A stretch of 64,000 nt of DNA, from contig NZ_FNRL01000005.1 in the NCBI RefSeq assembly GCF_900107795.1, positions 187,821 through 251,820 of the forward strand. The letters are read 5' to 3'. Origin of the DNA: Chitinophaga terrae (ex Kim and Jung 2007). Its GTDB lineage: Bacteria; Bacteroidota; Bacteroidia; Chitinophagales; Chitinophagaceae. Both the position numbers and the translations under genes were made by a program. Positions within the stretch are counted from its first letter, which is position 1; every line of letters starts with the position of its first letter. This document shows positions 1 through 9,441 of the stretch, one piece after another. A model generated the notes under the pieces. The model saw only the letters and a program-made list of their open reading frames with translations. It had not been told where the DNA came from and ran no database searches.

Positions 1-907
1 GGTAGTCAGTATTGTTCTGCAGATCCTTAGCTTTTTCGCGGATCGGCGCAATGAATTTAACCATATCTTCTCCTAACTGCTCTTTCATATCCTTAAAACG
101 AATAGTCTGATTATTCCACGCATTTTCATAAAACTGAACAACATCCGGAGTGGATACTAATTTCATGAGATCTAACAGGTTAGCCACTGACTCCGGCATC
201 GGTGAACCAATAACTCCGGTTCCACTATCGGTTTTGGCTTTCTTTAATTTTTCACGAATCAGTTGATCCTCATCTGCCAGGTAAAGAGTTGCAAATTCAT
301 TTTCACTCTTACTCATTTTACCCTTACCATCCAGGCTTTGGATACGAATCAAATTATCGCCATAGTTGAAAGCAACCGGCTCGGGGAATAAATCGCCATA
401 TCTCGCATTAAACCTTTGGGCAAAATTACGCGCCATCTCCAGGTGCTGGCCCTGGTCTTTACCTACAGGTACTTTAACAGCTCGCTGGATCAGGATATCC
501 ACGCTCATTAATACAGGATAAGTTAATAATCCCGCATTCACATTCTGAGGCTGCAGCCTTACTTTATCCTTAAATGTTGGCACTTTCTCCAATTCTCCCA
601 CATAAGCCAGCATATTCATCAACAGGTACAGTTCCGCTATTTCAGGGATATCGCTCTGTACATACAGGGAAACTTTTTCCGGGTCCAGGCCGGAAGCAAT
701 GTTCTCTGCCAACACGCGCATTACATTGCCCGGAAGATCTTTAGGATCGGGATGGGTTGTGAGTGAATGCCAGTCTGCCACAAAGAAGTAACAGTTAAAC
801 TCTTCCTGCATCCGGACATAATTACGGATTGCGCCAAAATAATTGCCTAAATGTAAATAACCGGTAGGGCGAATGCCACTTACCACAATTTCTTTTTCAG
901 TAGCCAT
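1..907 (-). CDS. trpS: Tryptophan--tRNA ligase, 3' end outside window
   Basis: Class I aminoacyl-tRNA synthetase that charges tRNA-Trp in the cytoplasm. The reading frame starts at the ATG at 907 and stays open to the window edge, giving the first 302 residues of a family usually 320-340 long, so only a short C-terminal piece is missing. The HIGH-type signature reads GYLHLGNY (about residues 16-23) and the second ATP-binding signature is GKMSKS (about 196-201), both intact. It is transcribed away from gatC, with about 185 bp between the two starts in which no clear structure was seen. Identification is firm; the truncation is only the window boundary. Confidence 0.96.
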   Translation of the reverse strand, partial: MATEKEIVVSGIRPTGYLHLGNYFGAIRNYVRMQEEFNCYFFVADWHSLTTHPDPKDLPGNVMRVLAENIASGLDPEKVSLYVQSDIPEIAELYLLMNMLAYVGELEKVPTFKDKVRLQPQNVNAGLLTYPVLMSVDILIQRAVKVPVGKDQGQHLEMARNFAQRFNARYGDLFPEPVAFNYGDNLIRIQSLDGKGKMSKSENEFATLYLADEDQLIREKLKKAKTDSGTGVIGSPMPESVANLLDLMKLVSTPDVVQFYENAWNNQTIRFKDMKEQLGEDMVKFIAPIREKAKDLQNNTDY

Positions 908-1092
908 AACAGGGCGCAATTTAATGAAAAAGCGGAAAGCCTTCCAGTGATTTTAGTATTAAAAGTGTCAAACAGCCTGGCTAAAAAAGAAATCGCACAG
1001 GAGTGAATAACATTCTGGCCGTTTATCCCTATTTTTGAAATCACTATCATTTTTACCAACTATATTTCATTATCTTTTGATTTAATTTGATT

Positions 1093-1383
1093 ATGGAAGT
1101 GAATGACGCTCTGGTACAACAATTGGCCGACCTAGCCCGATTGGAGTTCAGCGAACAGGAAAGGACAGAAATACGCGGTGATCTGCAGAGAATGATCACT
1201 TTTGTAGAAAAATTGAATGAACTGGACACCAGTAATGTAGCACCCTTATTACACCTGACTGCTGATTATAATGTTTTCAGAGATGATGCAGTCCATTCTT
1301 CCGTCAGCCGCGCCGAAGCCCTCAAAAACGCTCCCGAGGCCACTGACGAATACTTTAAAGTGCCAAAAATCATAAAGAAATAA
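1093..1383 (+). CDS. gatC: Glu-tRNA(Gln)/Asp-tRNA(Asn) amidotransferase subunit C
   Basis: Small subunit of the GatCAB amidotransferase, which converts misacylated Glu-tRNA(Gln) or Asp-tRNA(Asn) to the amidated form. The 96-residue product has the family's usual length and features: an N-terminal helix containing LADLARLEF, a conserved acidic middle, and a C-terminal [10 protein letters not shown] segment close to the family ending. I chose the ATG at 1093; an in-frame TTG lies two codons upstream (1087). gatA and gatB are not in the window. The next gene, an ABC ATPase, starts only 5 bp after the stop, so the two are probably co-transcribed. Confidence 0.9.
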   Translation: MEVNDALVQQLADLARLEFSEQERTEIRGDLQRMITFVEKLNELDTSNVAPLLHLTADYNVFRDDAVHSSVSRAEALKNAPEATDEYFKVPKIIKK

Positions 1384-1388
1384 AACCC

Positions 1389-2087
1389 ATGCAATCCGTC
1401 ATCCATCTGGAAAACATCAAAAAGAGCTACTTTCTCGGAACTAACGAATTACCTGTACTGAAAGGCGTATCGCTGGATATCTATAAAAACGAATACGTAG
1501 CGCTCATGGGCCCTTCCGGTTCCGGGAAGTCGACCCTGATGAACATCCTCGGATGCCTGGATACCCCCACTGCCGGTAAATACGTACTGAGTGGGCACGA
1601 CGTAAGCAAAATGGGCGACAACGACCTGGCATTTGTAAGAGGAAAAGAGATCGGCTTCGTTTTCCAGCAATTCAACCTTATGCCCCGTTTAACTGCCCTG
1701 GAAAACGTGGCTATCCCGCTTATCTATGCCGGGGTTGGCAAAAAAGAAAGGGAAGAACGCGCCAAAGCCATGCTGGAAAAAGTAAAACTCGGCGAACGTT
1801 ATAAACATAAACCCAACGAACTGTCGGGCGGTCAGTGCCAGCGTGTAGCCATCGCCCGCGCCCTCGTAAACAACCCCTCCCTCATCCTGGCCGATGAGCC
1901 CACAGGAAACCTCGACACTAAAACCTCCATAGAGATCATGGAAATTTTCGGCAACATCCATGCTTCCGGCAATACCGTAGTACTGGTAACCCATGAAGAA
2001 GATATAGCCGATCATGCCCGCCGTATCATCCGCCTCCGCGATGGCGTGATAGAGTCTGACAGGATCAACGAGAAAACCACTGCCTGA
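1389..2087 (+). CDS. ABC transporter ATP-binding protein, LolD/MacB-like
   Basis: ATPase subunit of a LolCDE/MacB-type exporter; in this family it powers a membrane permease that extracts lipoproteins or moves substrates across the envelope. Walker A GPSGSGKS is at 41-48, the signature LSGGQ at 145-149, and Walker B LILADE at 165-170 followed by PTGNLD. The residue after the signature is Cys (LSGGQCQR) where Gln is more common. The 232-residue length is typical of a stand-alone LolD-like subunit. No permease is adjacent; a LolC/E-like permease lies at 14398-15633, but pairing of the two is only a guess. It starts 5 bp after gatC, suggesting an operon of convenience. Confidence 0.88.
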   Translation: MQSVIHLENIKKSYFLGTNELPVLKGVSLDIYKNEYVALMGPSGSGKSTLMNILGCLDTPTAGKYVLSGHDVSKMGDNDLAFVRGKEIGFVFQQFNLMPRLTALENVAIPLIYAGVGKKEREERAKAMLEKVKLGERYKHKPNELSGGQCQRVAIARALVNNPSLILADEPTGNLDTKTSIEIMEIFGNIHASGNTVVLVTHEEDIADHARRIIRLRDGVIESDRINEKTTA

Positions 2088-2144
2088 GCCCTCCCCCGCT
2101 CGTCCCGTTCGTATAATTCGTAATTTGCGGTAAATAAGCAGATT

Positions 2145-2705
2145 ATGTCTTTCAAAATATATACGAAAACAGGAGACAAAGGCAAAACTTCCCTTATTGG
2201 CGGTACCAAGGTGCCTAAAAGCGATACCAGGATAGAAGCCTACGGAACCGTCGATGAACTCAATTCCTATATAGGATTGGTGAACGACTACATGGCCGAC
2301 CCCGACACCAAAAGCCTGCTGAGAGAAGTACAGGACCGCCTTTTTACCATAGGCGCCGCCCTGGCTACCGATCCCGAAAAGGAAACCAAACTGCGGATAC
2401 CCGATCTTCATGAAGCCGATATCACCCTGCTGGAGAAGAGCATTGACGACATGAACGAAGAGCTGCCGGTAATGAAATCCTTTATCCTGCCGGGAGGGCA
2501 TGTAGCCGTTTCTACCTGCCATATTGCCCGCTGCGTATGCCGGCGTACCGAACGCCTCTGCGTAGCTATGCAGGAACAGGAGATGTTCATCGAACCATTG
2601 ATACTGAAATATATTAACAGGCTTAGCGATTACCTGTTCGTACTGGCCCGCTGGACGGGCCATAAATTAGGGGTCGACGAGCTTCCATGGAAACCCCGCG
2701 TGTAG
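2145..2705 (+). CDS. Cob(I)yrinic acid a,c-diamide adenosyltransferase, PduO type
   Basis: Transfers the adenosyl group of ATP to cob(I)alamin to form adenosylcobalamin, the cofactor of enzymes such as methylmalonyl-CoA mutase. The N-terminus KIYTKTGDKGKTSLIGG is the ATP-binding signature of the PduO/MMAB family, followed by DTRIEAYGTVDELNSYIG and a helical bundle containing ARCVCRRTER near residues 127-136, which carries the conserved Arg residues. Length (186) is typical. No cobalamin riboswitch or cobalamin biosynthesis gene was seen nearby, so it probably serves salvage. The ribE start follows 20 bp after the stop, suggesting a transcript of cofactor genes. Confidence 0.92.
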   Translation: MSFKIYTKTGDKGKTSLIGGTKVPKSDTRIEAYGTVDELNSYIGLVNDYMADPDTKSLLREVQDRLFTIGAALATDPEKETKLRIPDLHEADITLLEKSIDDMNEELPVMKSFILPGGHVAVSTCHIARCVCRRTERLCVAMQEQEMFIEPLILKYINRLSDYLFVLARWTGHKLGVDELPWKPRV

Positions 2706-2725
2706 AAAATCATTAATTTAGCTTC

Positions 2726-3316
2726 ATGTTTACAGGAATTATAGAAACACTTGCAGAAGTAGTAGCCACACAAAAAGATGGCGGCAACCTGGTTATCACC
2801 ATGCGGAGCCCCCTGGCCAGCGAATTGAAAATTGACCAGAGCGTTGCCCATAACGGCGTATGCCTGACGGTTACCAACATACAGGACGATACCTTTCAAA
2901 CCGTTGCCATTGCGGAAACATTGCAAAAAACCAACCTGGGGCAGCTTATTCCTACTCATTACGTGAATATAGAAAGAGCAATGGTATTCAATGGCCGTAT
3001 AGACGGGCACCTGGTACAGGGGCATGTCGACGGCGTTGGCGAATGCCTTTCTGTAACCGAACAGGATGGCAGCTGGGTATACCGCTTCAGGTTCCCTGAA
3101 GAATTTGCCGCACTGGTAGTAGAAAAAGGAAGCATATGCCTGAACGGCATCAGCCTCACCATATTTGATGTTACAAAACAGGAATTCTCAGTTGCCATCA
3201 TACCATACACCTACGAACATACCAATATGCCGCAGGTAGTACCCGGCAGCCTTGTAAACCTGGAATTTGATATTCTTGGCAAATATGTTGCCCGTCAGCT
3301 GGCGGTAAGAAGTTAG
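2726..3316 (+). CDS. ribE: Riboflavin synthase alpha subunit
   Basis: Catalyses the dismutation of two 6,7-dimethyl-8-ribityllumazine molecules to riboflavin, the last step of vitamin B2 synthesis. The start MFTGIIE is diagnostic, and the protein has the two tandem lumazine-binding barrels of the family: the first around residues 1-88 with HNGVCLTV, the second around 90-185 beginning NGRIDGHLVQGHVDG with a matching LNGISLTI. Length is 196. Other riboflavin genes are not in the window and no FMN riboswitch is visible upstream. The gene is sometimes called ribC in other species. Confidence 0.96.
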   Translation: MFTGIIETLAEVVATQKDGGNLVITMRSPLASELKIDQSVAHNGVCLTVTNIQDDTFQTVAIAETLQKTNLGQLIPTHYVNIERAMVFNGRIDGHLVQGHVDGVGECLSVTEQDGSWVYRFRFPEEFAALVVEKGSICLNGISLTIFDVTKQEFSVAIIPYTYEHTNMPQVVPGSLVNLEFDILGKYVARQLAVRS

Positions 3317-3333
3317 TAACCAAACCTCCTGTT

Positions 3334-4020
3334 ATGCTAAGATCATTGCTGTTGTTATGTGCGATTTGTATCACTTTTGCCACGATGGCCCAAAAGCCAT
3401 ACCTGGTAAGGATAGTGGGCAGCTATGATTCTACCGCTGTAACAGAGTTGTATAACAGTACGCCCATCGGTATCCGGTTTGTTTATAGCGATAGCAGCAT
3501 ATTGCAGACAACCGGTTACCTGCAGGGCAATACCAGGTGGAATAAGCTGAATGTAAGCAGCAGCAACGGCAGTATACAGAACGGCGTACTGCAATTCAAC
3601 AGGACGCAACTGGTGAAAGATAATTATCGTATAACCTTAACCGTTAATACAGAAGAAAATCACCAGTTTCAGACTACCCTCCAGTTCCCGCAGGTTATAG
3701 GCATCCGGTTTAACCTGTATACCGACAGTATTAAACGAAATATACATTATTACCTGAACGTAGAAGGCAAATTCAGCAGCGGAAAGGTTTATCCTTTAGA
3801 CACCTCGGCACTCCGGTTTGCGGCGTCTGACGGCCAGATACTGGGACAGGACCTTTTACTCCCCCTGCAGGATACCGTTAAAACAGTAACCGTTGAAGCC
3901 TGGTATAAACCGAATTCAAAATACTACATCCGGGCACAGGTACCTGTAAAACAGGCGCCCGACAACGATTCGCTGCTCACGAACCCTAACGACCTGTTTA
4001 AAAAGAAGAGAAGGAATTAG
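3334..4020 (+). CDS. Secreted protein of unknown function
   Basis: I do not recognise this 228-residue protein. It begins with a clear signal peptide (MLRSLLLLCAICITFATMAQ, probable cleavage after the AQ), so it should be periplasmic or outer-membrane associated. The rest is rich in alternating polar and hydrophobic residues and Thr/Val/Tyr, as expected for beta-sheet domains, and ends in a basic tail KKKRRN. There is no Cys lipobox and no T9SS-like C-terminal domain that I can see. It starts 17 bp after ribE and its stop overlaps the stop of the convergent DUF58 gene by 4 bp. Confidence 0.7.
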   Translation: MLRSLLLLCAICITFATMAQKPYLVRIVGSYDSTAVTELYNSTPIGIRFVYSDSSILQTTGYLQGNTRWNKLNVSSSNGSIQNGVLQFNRTQLVKDNYRITLTVNTEENHQFQTTLQFPQVIGIRFNLYTDSIKRNIHYYLNVEGKFSSGKVYPLDTSALRFAASDGQILGQDLLLPLQDTVKTVTVEAWYKPNSKYYIRAQVPVKQAPDNDSLLTNPNDLFKKKRRN

Positions 4021-5360
4021 ATCAGCATCCTCGATTTTAATTCAAGATATTTATTGACTACATTAACAGTAAGTTGCTCAGGAGCGGATAAGAGAGACAG
4101 AATCCCGTACCTGGATAATTCTTTTACCATTAACTTTTTATCATAAACAAACTTCTGGGCGATCGTCTGTTTATATACTTCTTCGATCGTAGCAGCTCTA
4201 TCGGCAGTTAGTTTCTTCAACTCCGTATTCTCAAAGAAAATAACCAGCACCAGGTGATAACGGGCCAGGCGCCGCAGGTAAGGCAGCTGCCGCTGCAAAC
4301 TGGTCATGGATTCAAAGTTTGTATACAACATCAATAACGAGCGGGTAGACAAATGACTGCGCAGCTGTACGCTCAGGCTTTCGTAATCGCTTTCCTGCCA
4401 TTGGGTTTCCTGGGCGTACAATGTTTCCAGTATTTTACTCATCTGCACTTTCTTATTGCTGGCAGACAGTATGCTGGCAGATGATTCTGTAAACGTGACA
4501 ATACCCGCTTTATCACCTTTCGCAACAGCGATGTTGCTGAATACCAGCGAAGCATTGATGGCATAGTCGAGTAACGACAACCCGTTAAACGGCATCTTCA
4601 TATTTCGGCCTTTGTCTATTACCGAATACACCTGCTGCGACTTTTCTTCCAGGTAGTTATTCACCATCAGGTTGCCTGTACGTGCAGTGGCCTTCCAGTT
4701 AAGGGTGCGTACATCGTCTCCTTTCGTATAGGGTTTAATGTGATCAAACTCAACGCTGTGACCGGTCACTTTTCTGATGTGCGACCCTGACTCATTCAGG
4801 AATTGCTGATGACCTATCAATTCGTACTGCCGCAGCTGCAGGAAGCTGGGATAAACTTTAACATCCTGGTTGTTCTCGCAGATAAATCTCCTTGTAACCA
4901 GTCCTAATGCGCTTTGTACAAATATGTTAGTGTTGCCGAAATTATAAACGCCTCTTTCAACAGGCCTGATAATATATTCGATCTCCTCTGTTTTTCCTCC
5001 TGCTATCTTTCCTTTAAACTCCAGGTCTTTCTGCAACTGTACAGGCAATTCTTCGATGATCAGGTAGGAAACAGCAAAGCCATATTCATTCCTCAGGGTT
5101 AATACAACTTTGTTATCATCCCCGTTGCTCAGCCGCTGGCTAACTTTACGGTTCACCGAACAGGCCTTAGGTTTGAACATCAACAACGCGAGATCAACCA
5201 ACAATACCAACAGTAAAGCAAAAACGCAAAATATTGCAACTGTTAAAAGCACCGGGAAAAAATATGCCAGCACAAACAACAGTACATTTGCGCCAAAGAG
5301 CATATACAGCCTGGTAGAAAAAAACAGCTGAAGGAAGAAATTATTTTTAGAGATCTGCAT
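4017..5360 (-). CDS. DUF58 domain (vWA-like) membrane protein
   Basis: Member of the DUF58 family, which is usually encoded next to a MoxR ATPase and thought to be its membrane-anchored vWA-type partner. Two hydrophobic segments occupy about residues 10-60, followed by a beta-rich region and the DUF58 core (about 200-360) with HIRKVTGHSVEFDHIKPY and GDDVRTLNWKATARTGNLMV, both characteristic. The position of the vWA metal site reads IDKGRNMK, so the usual DxSxS triad is not conserved. It is the last gene of a five-gene minus-strand run (SpoIIM-DUF4129-DUF4350-MoxR-DUF58); the MoxR stop is 9 bp upstream. Biochemical role unknown. Confidence 0.88.
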   Translation of the reverse strand: MQISKNNFFLQLFFSTRLYMLFGANVLLFVLAYFFPVLLTVAIFCVFALLLVLLVDLALLMFKPKACSVNRKVSQRLSNGDDNKVVLTLRNEYGFAVSYLIIEELPVQLQKDLEFKGKIAGGKTEEIEYIIRPVERGVYNFGNTNIFVQSALGLVTRRFICENNQDVKVYPSFLQLRQYELIGHQQFLNESGSHIRKVTGHSVEFDHIKPYTKGDDVRTLNWKATARTGNLMVNNYLEEKSQQVYSVIDKGRNMKMPFNGLSLLDYAINASLVFSNIAVAKGDKAGIVTFTESSASILSASNKKVQMSKILETLYAQETQWQESDYESLSVQLRSHLSTRSLLMLYTNFESMTSLQRQLPYLRRLARYHLVLVIFFENTELKKLTADRAATIEEVYKQTIAQKFVYDKKLMVKELSRYGILSLLSAPEQLTVNVVNKYLELKSRMLI

Positions 5361-5369
5361 ATCCGGTCA

Positions 5370-6350
5370 TTATCGTGGCACTTCCACTTTTTTCAAAATC
5401 TGGGCAATAACATCATCTGTTCTTACTCCTTCCATTTCCTTTTCGGGGGTAAGAATAATACGATGCCTCAGAACATGAGGAACCATTTCTATAACATCAT
5501 CCGGAACTACAAAATCGCGCCCTTTGATTGCCGCATTAGCTTTTGCGCAATTCATTACAGCCAGCGAAGCCCTTGGCGACGCGCCGAGATAAACGGAAGC
5601 ATTCATGCGGGTTTCATGAACGATAGAAGCAATGAACCTCAATAGCGGCTCTTCGATACGCACCTGTCTTACCAGCTGTTGGTACTCGATCAGCCGGGTA
5701 ACCGACAATACTTTAGTCATCTGCTTTGTCAGATCCGTTTCTTCCCTGAACTGATGCATGTTTTTCAGGATAGTAAGCTCCTGGTCCAGGTCGGGATATT
5801 TTACTTCTATCTTAAAAAGGAACCTGTCGAGCTGGGCTTCCGGCAGGCGATAAGTCCCTTCCTGCTCTATAGGATTTTGCGTGGCGATCACCATAAACGG
5901 ACGATCCAGCAACCATGTTTTTCCGTCGTTTGTTACTTGTCTTTCTTCCATTACTTCAAACAGGGCAGCTTGTGTTTTGGCAGGAGCGCGGTTGATCTCA
6001 TCTATCAACACCAGGTTACTGAAAATGGGCCCTTTCTTGTATTCGAACTCCCTGGACTGAGGGTTGAAAACAGAAGTACCAAGTACATCGGCCGGCATCA
6101 GGTCGGGGGTGAATTGTATCCGGCTGAAATCGGTATCCAGGCAACTGCTCAATAATTTTGCCGTCAGTGTTTTGGCAACACCCGGTACGCCTTCTATCAA
6201 AACATGTCCCTGAGTCAGCAAGCCGGTGATCAGCAGGTCGATCATCTCGTACTGCCCTGCGATCACCTGTTGCAATTGGTCTTTTATTGCTTTCACGCTT
6301 TCATGTAAAGCAGTGAAATCGGTTCGTGTTTCAAATGTTGTGGTATCCAT
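5370..6350 (-). CDS. MoxR family AAA+ ATPase
   Basis: AAA+ ATPase of the MoxR group, generally regarded as chaperone-like factors that remodel or activate partner proteins carrying vWA domains. Walker A is GVPGVAKT (about 54-61), Walker B LVLIDEIN (113-120) followed by [16 protein letters not shown], sensor 1 ATQNP (156-160) and a sensor 2 region with [10 protein letters not shown] near residue 250, all intact. Length 326 is typical. It lies 3 bp downstream of the DUF4350 gene and 9 bp upstream of the DUF58 gene, the standard MoxR-DUF58 arrangement. Its client in this cluster is presumably among the neighbouring membrane proteins; that is inference from gene order. Confidence 0.95.
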   Translation of the reverse strand: MDTTTFETRTDFTALHESVKAIKDQLQQVIAGQYEMIDLLITGLLTQGHVLIEGVPGVAKTLTAKLLSSCLDTDFSRIQFTPDLMPADVLGTSVFNPQSREFEYKKGPIFSNLVLIDEINRAPAKTQAALFEVMEERQVTNDGKTWLLDRPFMVIATQNPIEQEGTYRLPEAQLDRFLFKIEVKYPDLDQELTILKNMHQFREETDLTKQMTKVLSVTRLIEYQQLVRQVRIEEPLLRFIASIVHETRMNASVYLGASPRASLAVMNCAKANAAIKGRDFVVPDDVIEMVPHVLRHRIILTPEKEMEGVRTDDVIAQILKKVEVPR

Positions 6351-6353
6351 TAA

Positions 6354-7571
6354 TTACTTGGCATTTAGATAAAATGATTGAATATGTTGATACAGCTCCA
6401 TCAGCTCTTCATCGGTGGCGTGCTGGTTGACCTGTATAGTATGGATCATTGCAAACAACGCGTTTACCTTCTCTTCCGGCAATGTTGTTTTATGAGCCAG
6501 CGCCGATATAAATTCTCCGTTTAGTATGTTGGTATTGAGATAGAAATGTTGCCTGATATGTTCCAGCAAATGAACGATCATCTTCTGGGCCAGGTTATAG
6601 TTGTTATGTTGTTGATAATACAACTGTCCCAGGGCTTCAACAAATTCAAGGGAATTGTTTGTCAGCAAGGCTTTCTTAGGCATAATGCGCTGGCGGCGTT
6701 TACCTTCTATGAGCACATACACCAATGCCAGTAAAAATATCAACCATAATGCCCACCTTAAAGCCGGAAATTTCAACAGCACCTGCCATTCGCTGAAATT
6801 GGAAGAAGCCCTTGGCGCCAGGAGCTTGCGGTAATAATCGTCCCAGTAAACAGTACTGTAGCTATCGATATACGACAGCTGCGTTTCCAGCGCCGCAACG
6901 TTATGTTGCTGCAATAAGAAATAGTTACAGAAAGTATAAGGGTTCAGCAGGAAATAGATCTGCCCTTCGCCCTTGCTGACCCGGATGAAATCAGGATTAT
7001 GCGAAGAATTATATCCCAACACAGTCGTAGTGTTTGTATCGATCTTTGAGAAATAACTTTTGGTTAGCAACCCATCGTAAACAAAACTGGTGTCGATCCC
7101 CTGCAAAGTATCTTTATAGTATTGCATCACTCCTTTTCCTTCTTTGACGTATACTGGTTCATAAGTAAAGTCCAGCGCTTTTTCGAATAAAGCATTCGGA
7201 TCATTTACCGCGATGAAAAGATCATTACCTGCTTCGGCAAAAGATAACATCTGCTCCACTTCTTCCTCTGTTACATATAACTTGTCGGCTATTATCATGT
7301 ACAGGTTATAGGATTGCCTGGTAGAGATCTTTGATACAGCTTTTGGAAATGGTTTGGTAATAACCTGGGGGATGGATTGATTGAACATGGAAGGCAGCAG
7401 TTTAAATGCTGCATAAGTTCCACCTGCTCTTCTATCTCTCTGGCCAAAAGAAGCCCGGCTCAGATCCGCCGATTGAGGTTTTACTTCTGTTTTATTTTGG
7501 CCCAGGAACACCAGTCCCGCTACTAAGGCAAGAACAACAGCTATTGCGATATATACATAGGTCTTTTTCAC
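6354..7571 (-). CDS. DUF4350 domain membrane protein
   Basis: A 405-residue protein with one N-terminal membrane segment (about 5-24), a long extracytoplasmic region with the DUF4350 pattern RRAGGTYAAFKLLPSM near residues 48-63, a second membrane segment around 270-290 (ALWLIFLLALVYVLIEG) and a cytoplasmic C-terminal helical domain. The DUF4350 region is related to GATase/ThuA-like folds and is assumed to bind a ligand or partner in the periplasm. Its start overlaps the stop of the DUF4129 gene by 4 bp and its stop is 3 bp before MoxR, strong evidence of co-translation. No enzymatic activity can be inferred. Confidence 0.82.
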   Translation of the reverse strand: MKKTYVYIAIAVVLALVAGLVFLGQNKTEVKPQSADLSRASFGQRDRRAGGTYAAFKLLPSMFNQSIPQVITKPFPKAVSKISTRQSYNLYMIIADKLYVTEEEVEQMLSFAEAGNDLFIAVNDPNALFEKALDFTYEPVYVKEGKGVMQYYKDTLQGIDTSFVYDGLLTKSYFSKIDTNTTTVLGYNSSHNPDFIRVSKGEGQIYFLLNPYTFCNYFLLQQHNVAALETQLSYIDSYSTVYWDDYYRKLLAPRASSNFSEWQVLLKFPALRWALWLIFLLALVYVLIEGKRRQRIMPKKALLTNNSLEFVEALGQLYYQQHNNYNLAQKMIVHLLEHIRQHFYLNTNILNGEFISALAHKTTLPEEKVNALFAMIHTIQVNQHATDEELMELYQHIQSFYLNAK

Positions 7572-8356
7572 GACTCGCCTTCTATTATTTGGTTAAAGTC
7601 ACTAAACGACTGGCGGATATGCCGGAATTGCTGATCATCGATCGAAAAGCCGCCATACCATACGTACTCGTAATCGAGCGTCAATGCTGCAAATTGTTTA
7701 TAATAGGGAGTAGGCCTCAGGCTTTTTACATATTCATTATTGGTTTTCTCTTCGCTTAAAACAATAATTTTCTTATGATTCAGGTTATATAAAGTATACA
7801 GGTACCACCATCTTATTGCATCTTTCAGGTTACCTGACTGGGTTGCTTCACTGATCCGGATACGATAATCTGCCCCTTCCCACAGTTCGATGTTCTTTGC
7901 CGGGTCGGCTGCTGTTTTTTTCTGAGATGAACGCAATACCAGCATCCGGTTTTTATCCAGGAACCAGACGAGTACAATTAACAAACCTGCTATACATAAC
8001 ACCAGGAAAAAAGTCTTTGCGTCATAAAGAAACTGCAGGAGTCCTCCCAGGAACCTTCCGGCATTTACAGGCTTTGGGGGTTCGGCTATAGCTTCCTTTT
8101 TCCGGTATTTCAGTGCAGGATCAGCCAGCAGCGCTTTCAGTACAGAATCAGAAACCGTTCTTTTCTCGTTCACCAGTACTTCCTCCTGGTCGTCCAGGTA
8201 GTTGCTGACATTTTGTGCATCTGTTGACGAATCAGTAAGCGCGGCTTCTATATTCTTTTCTTCCCAGCCGGCCGCAGTATCAGTACGCTCCGCCTCCTGG
8301 GCAAACAGGAAACAGGGCGGGATGATCATCAATAGTAAAAAGAGATACCGTTTCAT
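7568..8356 (-). CDS. DUF4129-like membrane protein
   Basis: A 262-residue protein with a signal peptide (MKRYLFLLLMIIPPCFLFAQ), an acidic periplasmic stretch, a membrane segment around residues 113-131 (FFLVLCIAGLLIVLVWFL) and a C-terminal cytoplasmic domain resembling DUF4129, with the pattern AIRWWYLYTLYNL followed by a charged YVKSLRPTPYYKQF segment. DUF4129 domains are often found in transglutaminase-like membrane proteins and in MoxR-DUF58 clusters. It overlaps the SpoIIM-like gene by 4 bp at its start and the DUF4350 gene by 4 bp at its end. Specific role unknown. Confidence 0.78.
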   Translation of the reverse strand: MKRYLFLLLMIIPPCFLFAQEAERTDTAAGWEEKNIEAALTDSSTDAQNVSNYLDDQEEVLVNEKRTVSDSVLKALLADPALKYRKKEAIAEPPKPVNAGRFLGGLLQFLYDAKTFFLVLCIAGLLIVLVWFLDKNRMLVLRSSQKKTAADPAKNIELWEGADYRIRISEATQSGNLKDAIRWWYLYTLYNLNHKKIIVLSEEKTNNEYVKSLRPTPYYKQFAALTLDYEYVWYGGFSIDDQQFRHIRQSFSDFNQIIEGES

Positions 8357-9348
8357 AGCGATTGAGTATTAGACGGTAATATCACTTTCCTGTTCTCGGT
8401 TAGCCTGAAGCCTTTGCGATGCAGGTAGTTGGGATAGACAATGAAATATCCTATGATGAAGGCGAGCGATATTGCTAAGATAAAAATACTCAACCAGGTT
8501 GGCATACCTGTATGGCGGGTCACATAGCCTTCGAGGAAAGCGGCTACTATAAATATAGGAACCAGTGTCACCATTATTTTTATGCCGTCTTTTGCGCCTT
8601 TGGCAAGTGAATCTGTTCTTTTGTCGGGGCCGGGAAACAGGAAGCTTTTTGCCAGCAACAGCCCGGCGCATCCGGCAATGATGATGCTGGATATCTCCAG
8701 GGTGCCATGTATCCAGATCACCAATATGGATTGGCCGCCGAGGTGATGTTCAAAAAACAGTTGCTGGAATACACCCAGCATTACGCCATTTTTAAACAGG
8801 AAGAACAAAGTGCCTATGCCCATAAAAATTCCGTAAACAAAACACAGGAAGGCAACCACAATGTTGTTATAGGCAATACGCAGGAACATGTACCATTCGT
8901 TCTGATCTTTATAGACGCCGAACGGGTCCCCGTTGGCAATATTCTGTTCTGTCATATTCACATATTCATCTCCCAATACGCTTCTTACAAATGTTTCATC
9001 GTGAGCGGATGAAAACACGCCTATAAGGCAGCAGAAGAGGAAAAACAGCAATGTGAAAAGCAGGAGCTTGTGATGCTTTCTGAATAGCAGGGGAAGTTCA
9101 TATTTAAAGAACAGCTGGAACCTGCCTACATCTTCTTTTTTATTACGATAAATACTATGGTAGATGTTAGCTGCAAGGCCGTTCAGGTACCGGGTTACTT
9201 TACTGAAGCTGTAAAAAGTTTTCGCGTATGACAGGTCATCGAGCAACGACACAAATCTTTCCGCCATTTCATCCGGATCTTCGGTCGGTTCCTCCTGGCA
9301 TTGTTTCCAGCGGGGTAAATTTTTTTTGATAAACAGCGACTCTCTCAT
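8353..9348 (-). CDS. SpoIIM-like (stage II sporulation protein M family) membrane protein
   Basis: Multi-pass membrane protein of 331 residues in the SpoIIM/DUF95 family. In Bacillus SpoIIM acts with SpoIID and SpoIIP in peptidoglycan remodelling during engulfment; this organism's phylum does not sporulate, so the role here must differ. An N-terminal cytoplasmic region (about 1-95) precedes several membrane segments, including LLLFTLLFFLFCCLIGVF and FCFVYGIFMGIGTLFFLF, with the family pattern HGTLEISSIIIAGCAGLLLA in the middle. It is the first gene of the minus-strand run, divergent from the RDD gene 93 bp away, and overlaps the following gene by 4 bp. Confidence 0.88.
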   Translation of the reverse strand: MRESLFIKKNLPRWKQCQEEPTEDPDEMAERFVSLLDDLSYAKTFYSFSKVTRYLNGLAANIYHSIYRNKKEDVGRFQLFFKYELPLLFRKHHKLLLFTLLFFLFCCLIGVFSSAHDETFVRSVLGDEYVNMTEQNIANGDPFGVYKDQNEWYMFLRIAYNNIVVAFLCFVYGIFMGIGTLFFLFKNGVMLGVFQQLFFEHHLGGQSILVIWIHGTLEISSIIIAGCAGLLLAKSFLFPGPDKRTDSLAKGAKDGIKIMVTLVPIFIVAAFLEGYVTRHTGMPTWLSIFILAISLAFIIGYFIVYPNYLHRKGFRLTENRKVILPSNTQSL

Positions 9349-9430
9349 ATTGGGTTATTGCACCTTTTGGGTGAGCGTACAGTTACAGTATGCAAACCTA
9401 CTATTGTTTAACAATATATAAACAAATACG

Positions 9431-9438
9431 TAAATTTG
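9431..9438 (+). promoter_or_regulatory. Candidate -7 box (TAAATTTG) for RDD gene
   Basis: Perfect match to the Bacteroidota -7 consensus TAnnTTTG. It ends 3 bp before the ATG at 9442, so transcription from it would start at or very near the start codon. No well spaced -33 TTTG is present (a TTG at 9404-9406 is about 24 bp away, a little far). Confidence 0.35.
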
Positions 9439-9441
9439 AGA

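Noticed and set aside
1689..2663. Open frame of 324 codons on the minus strand opposite the ABC ATPase and cobalamin adenosyltransferase genes
   Set aside because: Shadow of two well recognised genes on the + strand; the protein has no family signature and spans two unrelated genes.
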